From: Sparassis latifolia
Taxonomy: Eukaryota; Basidiomycota; Agaricomycetes; Polyporales; Sparassidaceae
NCBI GenBank assembly: GCA_018466975.1
Contig: CM031559.1
Span: 806,001-870,000, forward strand
Direction of reading: 5' to 3'
DNA length: 64,000 nucleotides
A program made the position numbers and the translations under genes. The notes beneath the pieces were generated by a model, which saw nothing but the letters and a program-made list of their open reading frames with translations, ran no database searches and was not told where the DNA came from. Shown here piece after piece: positions 22,919-36,626 of this stretch; position 1 is the first letter of the stretch; every line of letters starts with the position of its first letter.

Positions 22919-25633
22919 ATGGTGGCCACACCGCTGGCAAAAAAAGACCCGAAGTACAATGTGTGGCAGCAGCCTGAGGACGATGTAGACCGCAAGGACA
23001 TCAGAAGACGCTACCGCCAATACGCAGACTCAGCCCAAGGATTCATTCTTGGACCGATGCCTGTCGACGAGTTCCTAGAGTTTCTACCAGAGACGGATAT
23101 GTCGAACATGCCGCGTCCCGTGAATGCTTTCAACAAGGTGCCGGCAGAGGCGAGAACGGAACAGCAGATCTATAAACCGTTGGTGGGTCGGTTTCGTTTT
23201 GTGTACTGGAGTTTCAAATGCTGATGAAGTCACAGATTGCGGCAATTAATGGCACCAGAACGAGGAGCAGAAAATCTCAGCGTCGGTGTCCTGGATTCAC
23301 GTTCAAAGACACGGCCACGTCTGGTGCAGAGCTTGGGGATATAGGCTCGATGAATGCCCACGTCTGTTGTTATTCACAGGACATTAACGACTCTCACTTG
23401 ACCTCGGCTGGCCCTCTTGGCTGCGCTGACTTGTACATCGACGTACAGCGACACCCCGGCTTGGACCCATTTACAGATCCAGGTCCTGAGGATGACCGTT
23501 CCGAACACGCCTTTTTTCAGACCCCCGGTGACCACCGTGCTCGTAAGGAGGCCGAAGAAGCATTCGGCAGGAATGTTGCATGCGCCACCGAAGCGTGTTC
23601 CCGTCAACACCGCGCTTTCTATTTCTCGATTTCACTGGCTGGATCTCGTGCTCGATTCCTAAGGTGGGATCGATGCGGGGTCATCGCCTCCGAATCTTTC
23701 GACATCCGCGTCCAACCGGAGCATCTCTGCGAGTTTCTCTGGCGGTACGCCCACGCTTCGAGTTCGCAGCGCGGGTATGACGTTTCCGTCGAGGCTGCGA
23801 CCCGAGAGGAGGAAGAACTCTTCAGAGATTGCATCGAACGTCACGTCAAATTCCAGCTGGATCCCGACGATGAAGAGTTGGTCGTCGCCATGGAGGAGCA
23901 CTACCAGCCAGGTGCCGTAGTGGCGATCAATGTCGTTGACGAGGGTTCCCCCGACTGTGTGGCACATCGATTACTTGTATCCCGTCCGGTGGTTTCGCCT
24001 GTGTCGTGGACGGGTAAGGGAACAAGGGGATTCTGGGCTGTCACCGCCGGCAGTCCGAGAGGGGAAGTAGTGTTCCTGAAGGACACATGGCGACATAATG
24101 TCGAACATATGAAGGAGGGCAACATCCTGGCGGACCTCCATTCTGCTGGTGTGCCGAATATACCCCGATTAGTTCATCATGGTGATGTCTGGGACCAGCT
24201 GCCGGTTTCAAGCGGAAGGGGCGACGGTGAGAGCGATCTCACATACACGCGCGACGAAACGACAGGTTTGCTTTCAGGGTTGTTTTCTCAACTCGATCGA
24301 CTGACAAGCCCCACGTAGTCTTGCAGTATACGCAGACGGACCGGTTTAGACGCGCTGCTTGGGTGTGTACAGGTGGGGAAAATCACAAATTGCCGCCTCC
24401 CCTCGTACACTATCGACTTGTCTTGGGGACGGTTGGATATCCATTGCAGCGATTCAGAGGGACGAAAGAGCTCCTGCATGCTACATACGATGCGTATGAA
24501 GGTGCGCAACGCTATGTCTTCAGTGCAGAATTTTGCTCATTCTCTTGCACACGTTGAAAGCCATGGTGGCCGCCTTTCACGCAGAGCCGGGGAAGAGAAG
24601 GCTACACCGTGACATAAGTGTAGGTAATCTTATCCTCTCCAAGGATCCCCACTCCGGCGAGAACATCAGGCGCGGTTATCTGATCGATTGGGAATCTTCC
24701 TGCTTGGTAACGGAAGAAGGAAGTGCTTGCGACCATTCAAGGACAGTGAGTTTGATTTCGACGTGCGTCAACCATGCGGAGGCTCATTCATCATAGGGCA
24801 CCATCCAATTCATGTCGATGCGCCTTCTGACGTCAGGCGAGTCTGTCTCTCATACGTTTCAGGACGACATGGAATCCATGCTTTGGGTGGTACTATATTC
24901 CAGCCTTCTATGGTTAGGGCATGATCACCCGCCAAACATGGTAGTCACTTACCTGTTCGAACTCTTTGACCACACTTGGATTAATCCGGAAGGCGTTCTC
25001 AAGGGTGGTTCCGGCAAACTTAGCAATCAAGTTGGGCAGGATTTCACTGACAGGATCCAATTTTCGAACCCGGCATTTCGGGAATGGCTGGACGCCGTCA
25101 TCAAATTCAATTCGTCGCATATTGTTCCACATCTGCATGACATTGAGTCAGCGATGGTCTGGAAAAGTCCTGAACTGTTGGGGAAATTCTGGAAGGATTT
25201 CCTTAGCACTCACGACCTGTCCAACGACGATCGGTTTCCACGCAAGCTATATCCCCGCGGCACCACCTGGCGCCAGTCGTCGTCCTCCACGCTCTCATCC
25301 ACCTCATCGAACTCTGGGACCACGCATCCTGCACCTGTGGCATTGCCTTCACGAAAGAGGAAGGCGGCCGACGATACTGTTGCTGCAGACTCGGAAAGGT
25401 CGACCAACTCCCGAGTGCCTGCAGTGCCGCGCGGAAGTTGCACAGGACCTACCACGCGCTCGATGGCGAAGCGGAGACAGGTTGAATGCCAAGGACGGGG
25501 CGTCGCAGCGGGTGACTTTGATTCGCCGATACAGCCTCAGTGGAGCCCTCGACGTTTGAAGCCTCGTCCAGCGAAGATCGACAATACGAGCCTTGCGCGA
25601 CGGGATCGCAAGGTTCGCCGGTCGCAGAAATAA
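22919..25633 (+). CDS. FunK1 fungal-type protein kinase, copy D (intact)
   Basis: The only member of the A/C/D set with an unbroken frame. Exons 22919-23182, 23236-24265, 24319-24501, 24561-24745, 24797-25633 give 2,499 nt and 832 residues; the introns (53, 53, 59, 51 nt) are GT-AG and phases agree throughout. The N-terminal region (about residues 1-250) has the family pattern FILGPMPVDEFLEFLPETD and CADLYIDVQ. The kinase core carries the ATP-lysine in VVFLKDTWRHN, the hinge-like VHYRLVLGTVGY, the catalytic loop LHRDISVGNLIL with Asp and Asn, the metal-binding LIDWE, and GTIQFMS as activation-segment equivalent, followed by a helical lobe (QDDMESMLWVVLY). The C-terminal 150 residues are Ser/Pro-rich and basic with SRKRK, a possible nuclear signal. 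The start is the ATG conserved in A, C and D. Likely the functional parent or survivor of the local duplication. Substrate unknown. Confidence 0.88.
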
Positions 25634-26059
25634 ACATATGCGTCCATGCAGGTCGTTGCATTGTTTTCCGCTTTTATGCGTCGCGGTACATTCTCGTGCT
25701 CTTTGTGCTGTATCACAAGGCTGTTCTTCTATCTACGAGTTCCCGCCAATCTGTATATCATATAAGTTCAATGGTTCAAATTCTGATTCCCGATAATTCG
25801 TCGCCTCATCCTCTGTTCTTTTCCATTTCAACGCTGAAGTGTGCCAAACTCCAGCTGGACTGGGCTAGCCACAAGCCCAGGCTGTGCACTGGCACACTGA
25901 GGACTACCATCGAAATACTCATGTTCCAAAAAAATAACATTGTACACTCAAGCAATAATTCAGGAATGCTACACGGCCACACGATAGTATCCCATATGCC
26001 TACATATAAAAATTACGAGGACAACTGACGTTCCAGCAAACTCCAATCACTGACATACG
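25634..26059. other. 3' flank of FunK1-D
   Basis: The first about 190 bases match the 3' flanks of copies A and C, then similarity ends. No gene recognised. Confidence 0.4.
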
Positions 26060-26400
26060 TGGCTCTGCGTACTCGTTTCGATTAAACGAGGGAGTGGGGC
26101 TTCTGATACGTTTCATCCAGCTCGCTGGAGGAACGGACCATCTCGAGCTTTGATCGCACCTCCTACAGTGTCGCTGATATTCATAGTGTGCTGGAAGATT
26201 TTGAGGTGCTTACCGCAGGACCGTATTCGAAGCAAAGAGTGTTACCATCAAATTAGCGCCCATCTGTGCGCATGGGCGTCTTGCCTGAGCTCGACGGAAT
26301 CGGAGTTATACTCCTGGGCAGAGGACCGACCGAGGCTCAAGATCTTCCTTGTATTCAATCTGGAAATATGGCATGCGCATTCGTTCTCCTGACACGATAC
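26060..26400 (-). pseudogene. DUF6534 C-terminal tail, copy 3 (fragment)
   Basis: Minus-strand sequence is homologous to the tails of the two other DUF6534 copies: it begins QIEYKEDLEPRS (aligned to RLNARKLRSRGEHS), has a shifted AQEYNSNSIEL-like part, and ends IFQHTMNISDTVGGAI against IFQHTTNISDNTGGVV in copy 1. The final codons (ETYQKP-like, GAAACGTATCAGAAGCC) also match. Frames do not join, and no upstream exons are present, so this is a dead tail. It is the third DUF6534 piece next to a FunK1 gene. Confidence 0.65.
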
Positions 26401-28702
26401 TGCATCGCAGGGAGATCCACAGACCCAGTCTGAGCCTTCCAGGCCTTAAAACGATTAATATTTCTGCTCGAGTTGCGACATCCCCCGCCGCTTTCACAGT
26501 AAAATCGATTATCCGATTCGTAATTTACACTCCGGAAGTAAAACCTATCGCCGACTGAAACTTTGCCGGCATAACGCAGAGGGTTGTTTGGTGTTGTTAG
26601 ATTTAGAGGGCGACGGCTTTGACGCCCTCTCCGGCAACTTCGGCAACTTGCCGAATCCCGAAATTGCCACCTCACCGTCACTTTTTCGCGCATCCTGATT
26701 CCTCTAGAGACATGCCACGGTGCTCTGGTCAACAGACGGCTCGGCATTTGATATCTTGGAATCGCGAGAGGACTTGTCGACGTGAAATAGCTGATGAGGC
26801 ACGACGAGTCCATCTCTGTTTGCTTCATTGGTCGCACTACTGATATATAGGTTTGTTTACCAATAAAGGTGAGGAGGAGACTTGACTTCTTGCGTGTTGG
26901 TATGCTAATTCTTCTCCTCTTCAATTCAGACTGTTTGAGATTATTTGACTAGACTCATTCCAGCATTCTTTCCTGTTCGGCGCGCACTGTAGCAGCGGCT
27001 AAATTTGCTTACGGCGGTGACTTCGCTCTTGTCAAACCACACTGAGTCCTTTACGTCAACCTTGCGAAGACGGCAGTCATTTTGATCCACCACACAGGTG
27101 CTCACTGTGCTGTTGTGCAGCTACAATAGGGTGAGATTCTTCTGTTTTGCTGAGAACAAGTAGCTGCATCTCAATTTATGCATCTCTGCGAAGGGACCGC
27201 CGTTGAAGTTTGTTATACTTACAACGCGGAGACATATGGGCCACCATCACGGCTCCCGCTTACCTCACTAACATGATTACATTCAAAGTAAATGCTCGTG
27301 CTTCTATTGGTACCGGTCCCTCTACCTATTGGCGCTCGATGGATTTGCGGTGGTAGTCCAAATGTGGCATGGCATAGTATCTGTTGCCGCAGCTCTGCGC
27401 GACATCTTCTCGGTCGCCTGCCAACGGTCTTCCTGAATGGTCTCTTTTTCATGTCGAGGGCCGAATTCTCCCTTCTAGCCTGAGATTGTTGAAACTAGGC
27501 TATGACAAATCAGAGCCCAGGCCTTCAAGCCTGCTCCAATCCTAGGAGACTGTAGATGGGAACGACAGGCATAGGTGGCACCCACACTGATGAGCTTCGC
27601 ACTAGATATGACGTGCGATTGGACTCGGGTATGGCAGGGTGAGAAAAGACCAATACCTCGTTTCTACCATGCGCCACTGGCCTCGGACGCGAACTAATGC
27701 ATATCTGACGATGATAAGATGCTACTGCGCATCGAGGAAAGAGCCGATATCGTTTGGGATATATGTGTTTCTCCCGACAGTACACTCAAGAATCTACGTG
27801 CGCCTTACTCCTTTGCTCCACCCGAAGTTCCCACTCTGACAATATTCCCACGCATAGGATTACTCGACATTGTCTCTTGAACTCTCCGAGTTTTCGAGCT
27901 CCTTCAGATCTACCATTGTTCGGTAGTCCATCGTGCAGGACTGGCATGATAACCTGTACCTCCAGTAGAGAGCACTGTTCGATCAGTTTCGTTTCTAAAA
28001 CAGTTCATATGAATGGGTGGACTCAATGTGCTACACTCGACGTCATCCAGGCGCGCATACCCTCCTGAGTCAGGTGCGTTCGTTTGCGAACGTGCTTTGC
28101 CTTCATTGCCTTGCTATCACAGCATGCTTTACAGCTGGGAATGGGACGTTTAGCACTCCCCAGACTAGCTGCATCAAGGTGTGTTTTGTGTGTTAGAGCT
28201 GCGGCATGCCAATTGCGCAACGCCTTGCGGCTTCTGGCGACGGCAGTGGGAAAAAGGATCCATGCACGAGCCGAAGCGGACTGTGTTGTTACCACAATGG
28301 ACCTCGTCCTGTCGCATGCTTGCGCTGGCGCTCATGGTTCCTCGTCTTCTCCATTATCCTGAGAAATTTCGAGGCGCGTCTTTTCATTGGTTGCTGCCAC
28401 ATAATCGGTGCTGCACACCGGTTGATTGAGACTGTTCCAATAGATCTTCGATGGGAGAACAGGGAGCGTTCTCACCAGGCGAAGGTGGCACGATCTACTA
28501 GTCCAAAGCGCTACTGCGGCTCTGACTTTCCTATCGGAACTTTCGTCGCCAGTTTCCTTGGCGTGGCGCCTGTGCTAGCCCCCAACGCTACCCTGCGGAC
28601 AAACATATGCCAACAGTTCAAGGATAAAAGGCTGTCCTTGTCGGCATTTCTAATCGGTAAGAACTCTCGCAGTCTCTTATCTTCCAGTACTCGCTTTTGA
28701 CT
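26401..28702. other. 2.3 kb without a recognised gene
   Basis: Both strands were read. There are scattered open stretches, for example minus 26924-26355 and plus 28206-28700, but no family motif, no consistent exon chain and no clear repeat. It may hold the promoter of the gene starting at 28703. Confidence 0.35.
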
Positions 28703-29461
28703 ATGCCTTCAACTATCGACTCGTACAACGCGGCTAGCACTAGCGTTCAGGTTTGTGCCTTCAACGGCACCCTTCCAGGAACGACCTGATGGAAGTGTTC
28801 GCAGTTTGCGTGGCCACCGAATATTACTGGTGTCGAACGTATCGTTCTGTCTGCTCATGGAGACCTCCAAAGACTCCTCAGGTAAGCAGCAGTCGGGACA
28901 TGTCATTACCGTTTGTGCTTGAACTGGTCCGGTTGCAGCGCATTTTTCTCCCGGTCGATCAATGTCGCACTTATATACTCGCACACTACTGTCGAGGACC
29001 CGTCTGGCGTTTCTACGTCATATCCACCGTCGCTTTCTGCACTTCCCCATCCCTCTCCCACCGCCCCTCTTGTCCAACAGCGGCAGGTGCATCTCCTGTG
29101 CGGAAGCAGCGTTGTGTGCGTCGCTACGTCTACGGTGCGTGTCACTGCTGCGGCACCTGCACAACTATTCTTCGGCCAGAAGTACGCTATCGGACAAGTC
29201 TTCCGGAAGATGGGATGCATCCCAGAATTCGAGCTCGTCGAAGCTGGCGTCGATGGCCTCGGTGGACCAGGATCCCTCTGGCGGAAGTACAAGCTGTATA
29301 CCGAGGGCTTCGCGTGCGAGATTTTGGAAGTTTTTCCGAACAGAGATATGTTCGTGCGCGGAGAAGCATGGCTGAACGATAAACTTACTGCGTCTGCTTC
29401 GCCAAGATTCGAGTTTGCGAGGGAGGACATAACGTCGGAGGAAGTTATGGTCAGGAACTGA
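28703..29461 (+). CDS. small conserved protein, possible chorismate-lyase-like fold
   Basis: Three exons close perfectly: 28703-28750, 28805-28881, 28939-29461 (648 nt, 215 residues), with introns of 54 and 57 nt and GT-AG ends. Segments: FAWPPNITGVERIVLSAHGD then LQRLLSAFFSRSINVALIYS, a Ser/Pro-rich linker, VQQRQVHLLCGSSVVCVATS, the strongly patterned LFFGQKYAIGQVFRKMGCIP, and SLWRKYKLYTEGFACEILEV followed by FPNRDMFV. The order (GxLQRLL, then a strand ending in VATSTV, then a G-Q-x-F-R helix) resembles the UbiC / DUF98 chorismate-lyase-like superfamily. That is only my inference from pattern; no catalytic residue is claimed. No signal peptide or membrane helix, so probably cytosolic. The gene stands alone with about 2 kb of unrecognised sequence on each side. 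Confidence 0.75.
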
Positions 29462-32155
29462 ACCGTGTTGCCTGTATCCCCACATAGAGTATCCAGCTGT
29501 ACATTAGAGCTTATTCCGCGCTGTCTATTCTCGTTAGATTGTGGTCTTCACTGCAGCGCTCAAGGATCCTCCGTGGATCGAACTCGCCCGGTCTCTGCTG
29601 GTCTCTGCCTCTGTTTCACCTCACCGCCCAATCCATATCTATATTGACGGTGTTGGCGCAACATCATATAATCGCCCGCGTCCTGTCAAGCCAAGAGCGC
29701 ACAGATCAGACCCCTGAGGCGGAGCGCACCCACCCTAACAACACCTCGCAGTGTGTCTCAGCCCTATCTGTCGTCTTTCATCTAACCTTACTTCCCTCTG
29801 ATGACGCAGCTAGAAGATAGTGAATATTTGGTGCGGCGCACTCACGCGCGACTGATATGGTGCCCGTCGTTAAATCGCCGGCGCCTTTCCCATCGCCCAC
29901 CCTTCGACAGAGATTGTCTGACAGTACTCGACCACACCCCCTTACATTCGCAGGGATTCCTCGCACTATCGCATCACATTGACACGCAGGCTCCGATGCT
30001 CCTCCACTCGCGCGATGGCGCCTCAAGCTCGCTGTCGCACAGGATCGCTTCCACGACATGGTCTACGCCTTGGACGGCCATACCGTGCACCCAACGGCCT
30101 GGGCTTCGCTCTACAACTCTCCGTGCCGTCTGTGACCTGGCGGATGGTGTCAATGTTTGAGGGTGCCAAAAGGGAAGCCGCGATATTCAGCAATGCCCAA
30201 AGGACTTGGCACTAGCAATGCCGTTGCCAAACGCACGCTCAGGCGGATTTTCGCACCAGCAATATCAGTGCCAACACAGACTGATTTTTGGCTCCTCTAC
30301 ACAAAAAGGCTAGGCGAGAGTAATTACTCATAGTGCACGGCATCAAAGACTTGCTCAATGCAAGCAGAGATAGTCAAAATCCTTATGTGCTGTGACTGGG
30401 TAACCCCTCCTCCAAGCTACAGAGTCTATGCATCCATTTCTCCACGATGGACATCCTTCGCGAAGAAGTGGATATATAGGCTCTGCACTCCTGCGATTGC
30501 AATGTCTCACGATGACCGAGAAGCTGCTAACTGTTGAGTATCGAGCATCTAGCGTGTCTGCTGACCGTGACGGTAGACCCCATTTCATCGATGTCTACGG
30601 GGATCGCGATACGTACTGCGCTCTCGTTCTGACCAATATCCATTACCAACGCAGTACTCAAGTGAATCCCAGGGTGGCTGACGGCGGATATCTGTTAGAT
30701 GACCTTTCAGTACATCTTTCCCCACGTCCCTCGACGAACGATTCGGGGGGATTTACGTGAGTCGTTCTACCTTCTCTGAAAGTGCTTGCATGCCAGATCT
30801 GATACTGCCTTCAGCACTTGTTTGGCGAATTCTGTTGTCGGTGGTATGTGGAATCGAACGTCGATTTCTACTCTATTTGCTTTGCGGGTACAGTATAGCC
30901 AGTTAATCGGTGTTCACAGGTGGATGCTAATGTCTCATACTAAAGGCCAGTCCCACATGGTCCGGAACAACCGCAACTTCCATATCCTACAATATTTGGC
31001 GTAGGCCCTGTCCGTTTCCCATGACGCACCAATTGCCTCGATGTCGACGATGTGATGAAGTCCGTGCTTCATCTGCGTACCGTTCTAACCCGGCCTGCTA
31101 TAGTGCTCCGCATGAATGAACATCCGTGAGTGACGCATTTTCCCTCGGGTGGCAGACAAACGTTTGACCTCTGAATGACAATGTCTGAGGGTGTATAGGT
31201 TCCTGTCGGTCCGCTTATTTTGGTCGACTTTGTCACATCTTTCAGAGTTGCCCTTGGCTCTTCTTCCTTGCCGGGTTTGACACGTCCATGATGATGTACG
31301 GGCCGCCACTGGCCCATGATACTAGTGCTGTGAGTCAAGCCTTCGACGACGGTACAGCTTCCAAACATCTCCGAGCTACGGAATTTCAGGTGTGCACTTC
31401 GATTTGGTGAGATCTACACTCAGCTCGAGTGATATTGACACAGCCGTGAGCCCATTACAGGAGGAACTGTCCGGAGTCGTTCGAAGCTGGATTGTCTGAG
31501 TCGTTTGTCAAGTACGTAGGCCATGTGCCACAATGCCTCCGCTAGTATTCCCCTCGGACTCGGGGATTGCATCATTTGATGGCTGGATACCATGGTTCTC
31601 ACCACCGCTGAGCTTTATCAGTGGGCTCGATTTGCTGGATATCGCGGATCCGGACTTGTGCAGGCCGTATGCGCTTTACCTTCCACCGTCTTCGAGGGCT
31701 CGTGTGTGTGTGTCTGCTGAGCGCATGATGGTGCTCATGGCGACAAGATGGGGAGAACACCAGGTACTTCGAGTCCGCAGCACTGTCTTCTCGACAACTC
31801 CTGGATCCCGAGATGACCGTTCCCCGGTTGGGCTGTTGAAGCTTGAAAGCTTGTTTGCAAGCAGTGAGCACATGGGTTCATGTGGTTAAGTACGTCCTGA
31901 TTGCTCTTACAGCGCTCACAAATAAGTCTGTGATGGAAATTAAAATATGATCTGTGTGGTGGTGTTGCTAGATGTACTACTGTAGACGGGAGGTCGAACG
32001 GTCATGCTAGCTCCTCTAGATACGCAGTAGTACGCGGTGCTCCAAGTGAAAGGTGTGGGAGAAAGACGCTCCGGATCGAGACATCCGATGACCCCTGGAC
32101 AGCTTGAGCCTTGACGCGTCTACGCCGTCTGGTTGCAGCCATCTTCCGCACCACG
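29462..32155. other. 2.7 kb without a recognised gene
   Basis: No supported coding region, repeat or RNA gene. Short open stretches (plus 30428-30760; plus 31533-31889) show no family motif. The last few hundred bases are the presumed promoter of P450-1. Confidence 0.35.
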
Positions 32156-35014
32156 ATGGCCCTGCCCCCAGGCATCCCCTTTCTCGTCCGTCTCCTCGTC
32201 GCCACCTTCATCCCTCTCCTCCTCGTCCTCGCATGCGCCCGCCACTTCGCTCTCCCCACCTGGCTCACTGTGCTCGCTGTGCTCCTCGGCATCCCTGCAC
32301 TACCTGTGCTCTCGCACCTCCTCAGCAGGTGGCGGGTCGCCCGCGCAGCTGTACGGCACGGCGCGACGTTCCCCCCACTCTGGCATGGCTCTATCGGAGG
32401 ACTCGACATCATTCGCGCGATGCTCGACTCGTTCCTCCACGGTTACCTCGGTGACTGCTTCTGGGACAAGGCCGTCGAGCTGGGGCCGACGTACGAGTTC
32501 TGGCCGCTCTGGGTGCGTGGCTACTTCACCGCGGATCCGAACGCCATCAAGTGCATACTTTCGACGGACTTCACGAGCTATGTCAAGGGTGCGTGGGTCT
32601 ACGGTCGCTGTGGGCTCTATGGGCTTAGGGGTATGTCGTAGGCCCGAATTTTCACCGGCTGATGCAGTCTGTCCTCGGCGATGGCGTCTTCAACTCCGAT
32701 GGGGACTTGTGGAAGTGCGCTACGCTCGTTTCGAGTGCTGACTCGATAGATTTTGACGTGGTTGTGTCTGACAGATTCCACCGCTCGATGACGCGGCCGT
32801 TCTTCAGCAAGGACAGGATCGGCCACTTCGAATTATTCGACAAGCACGCTGGTATATATGCGTTGTTTCCTCTGCTGTATGCAGGCTCATTCCTTACCCC
32901 CTTTTCCCGTTACCCCTCGCAGAAATAGCGATCTCGAAAATGAAGGAGCGTGTCCTTGCAGGTTATGCCGTCGATTTTCAGGTAATTATTACTTTTTCTA
33001 GCAGCCTGGTCTACCAGAAATATTGTTCGCGGAGAGCATATAGTAGCGGTGACTTCATGACGTCATCCATAATGAATGAACTCCCGCCCTCCGACGCTAA
33101 CATGTCCGCAGGACGTCATCAGCTGCTTCACGCTAGATGCCGGGACCGAGTTCCTCTTCGGCGCCTCCGTCGATAGCCTCCGCCCGCCGCTTCCCTATGC
33201 CCACAATGCCCGTCCACTCACGCCGGTCTCCCCGGTAGCGTCGGCCGCGACGGCGGAGTCGTTCGCTAGCGCTTTCGCGGGCGCGCAGCACGTGATCGCG
33301 TCGCGCACGCGCATTGGGTGGGTCTGGCCCCTCCTCGAGATTACCGGGGAGCGCACGGTGCCGCACATGCGCGTCGTCGACGCCTTTCTGGGTCCCATCC
33401 TCGCGGAGGCGCTCAGGAAGAAGGAGCAGCGCGCTCGGGAGGGCAAGCAACTTGACACCGACGAGGGGGAGGGGACGCTGCTGGACCATCTCGTGCAGTT
33501 CACCGACGGTGAGTGGGAGTTGCTTCTTGAGTATTTGGGACTGCGCCGAATATGCTTGGGAAGATCCTGTTGTGCTTCATGACGAGGTGCTCAATATCCT
33601 GATTGCCGGACGAGATACGGTTAGTCTCGCTGCTTATACCCAACTTGGGGCGTCTGACATTTGCGGCGCATGCAGACCGCATCCACCCTGACGACTCTTG
33701 TATACTTCCTCAGTATGCACCCCGCCGTGTTACAGCGGCTGCGTGCGGAGATCCTTCAGCATGTTGGGCCCCGCCGTCGTCCGACTTATGACGACATCCG
33801 CGAGATGAAATATCTTCGCGCTGTTCTGAATGGTCAGCTAGTTCCCTTCCCTTTTGCTATTGTGTTAGCATATTCACTGCTGGCATCTCAGAGACGATGA
33901 GGCTGTATCCCGCTGTGTAAGCGACCACCACGTCTTTCGAACAACTAACTTATGACAGCGACATGCGTAGGCCGTTGAACCTCCGGTGCGTGCGTTCATG
34001 TCGCGACAGCGGCCGCGTTAATGTCTTTGTTATACAGCAATTCTGTACGCGACACCACGATCCCAAACCCCGATCCCAATGGCAAGCCGATTTTCGTACC
34101 GGCCGGCACACCGTGAGTTCCACTATATAGTCATCTAAAATCTGAGTGTCCCCGATGACTTACGGAACGATTCAGGGTCACGTACTCGGTCTTGGTGATG
34201 CACCGCATGCCGGAGTACTGGGGACCCGACTGTGAGTAATGGCAATTTTACAACACTTTGCGATCGACCGTGGCATTGCTCATGGTTTTTTTGCTAGCGA
34301 TGGAGTTCGATCCTGATCGCTTTCTGGACGAGCGCGTCGCGCGCTACCTCACCCCGAATCCGTTCATTTTCCTCCCGTTCAACGCTGGTCCGCGAATTTG
34401 TCTTGGGCAGCAGGTACGTCCCCCTCTGTCATTCTATACTCCCGCTTCGAACTACCGTTCTTCTCCGCCTTCTACCCTCAGTACTGTCCCCATTTCCTCT
34501 GTCTCCTCCTTCTCCTCCTTCATTGTCTTGATTCTTCTCTTATATCCCTTCGTGTCTTCTTTCCTCTCCTCTTTCCTACCTTCTTCGACCCCAGCTAACC
34601 TGTGCCCGCTCTCCAAGTATGCGTACAATGAGATGTCGTTCTTCGTGATCCGACTGCTCCAGCGCTTCTCAGCGCTCGCGTTTGCGCCCGACGCGCATCC
34701 GCCCGGGTCGCTGCCCCCGAAGGAGTGGGCGGGCTTCCCGGGGCGCAAGGGCGTAGAGCGGTTCTGGCCGAAGGTGCACTTGACGACGTATTCGCATGTG
34801 AGTGTCCCGCTGCGCTGTGCTGTCAGGCTTTCTTTGTGCCCCTCTGCATCGCCAAGCTCAGAGTGTACGCGTCACGGTCGTGTTTTCTGCATCCTGTTCG
34901 CGCTGCTGTCTGGATTGCTGCTGATGGCGGTGTGTGTAGGGCGGACTGTGGGTCCGGATGACGCCGGCGGAGTATGATGATGGCGCGCACAAGGTTGATG
35001 TCGTTAGCGTCTGA
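32156..35014 (+). CDS. cytochrome P450, CYP63-like (P450-1)
   Basis: A complete 14-exon gene model: 32156-32588, 32642-32714, 32775-32851, 32929-32981, 33112-33508, 33564-33619, 33676-33832, 33892-33916, 33971-33985, 34038-34112, 34176-34231, 34298-34413, 34618-34797, 34940-35014. The sum is 1,788 nt, 595 residues, with every phase consistent. The N-terminus has two hydrophobic segments ([18 protein letters not shown] and [18 protein letters not shown]), typical of an ER anchor. Diagnostic P450 motifs: I-helix IAGRDT, K-helix [17 protein letters not shown], and heme loop [12 protein letters not shown] with the Cys ligand. Length and the [20 protein letters not shown] signature fit the basidiomycete CYP63 group, where characterised members oxidise alkanes, fatty acids or aromatics with electrons from a reductase. 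Substrate here is unknown. The start ATG ([12 protein letters not shown]) matches [13 protein letters not shown] in P450-2. One intron is 204 nt and CT-rich. Confidence 0.93.
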
Positions 35015-35227
35015 CGGCGAGTTGTGACGAGTGCTTCCGCTGGTGAGTGTACGATTGTATGATTCTCTGTAACCTATGCTACGAGGTGGGTACTGTCCGA
35101 GGATGGAACTGTATTGTATGTAAGGCGAGTGCTTTTCAACATGCGGCGCTTTCCACGCGCTCACGGGTCACAGATGCGTATGTGCTATAGAGGCAGATTG
35201 TGTAGCCCATCGGTCCGTTAAGAACCT
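35015..35227. other. convergent 3' intergenic region
   Basis: Two hundred bases between the stop codons of P450-1 and the old yellow enzyme gene, which are transcribed toward each other. No motif claimed. Confidence 0.4.

Positions 35228-36626
<1,399 letters not shown>

Noticed and set aside
26355..26924. 189-codon minus-strand open frame
   Set aside because: It overlaps a DUF6534 remnant, has no recognisable motif and biased composition; probably chance.
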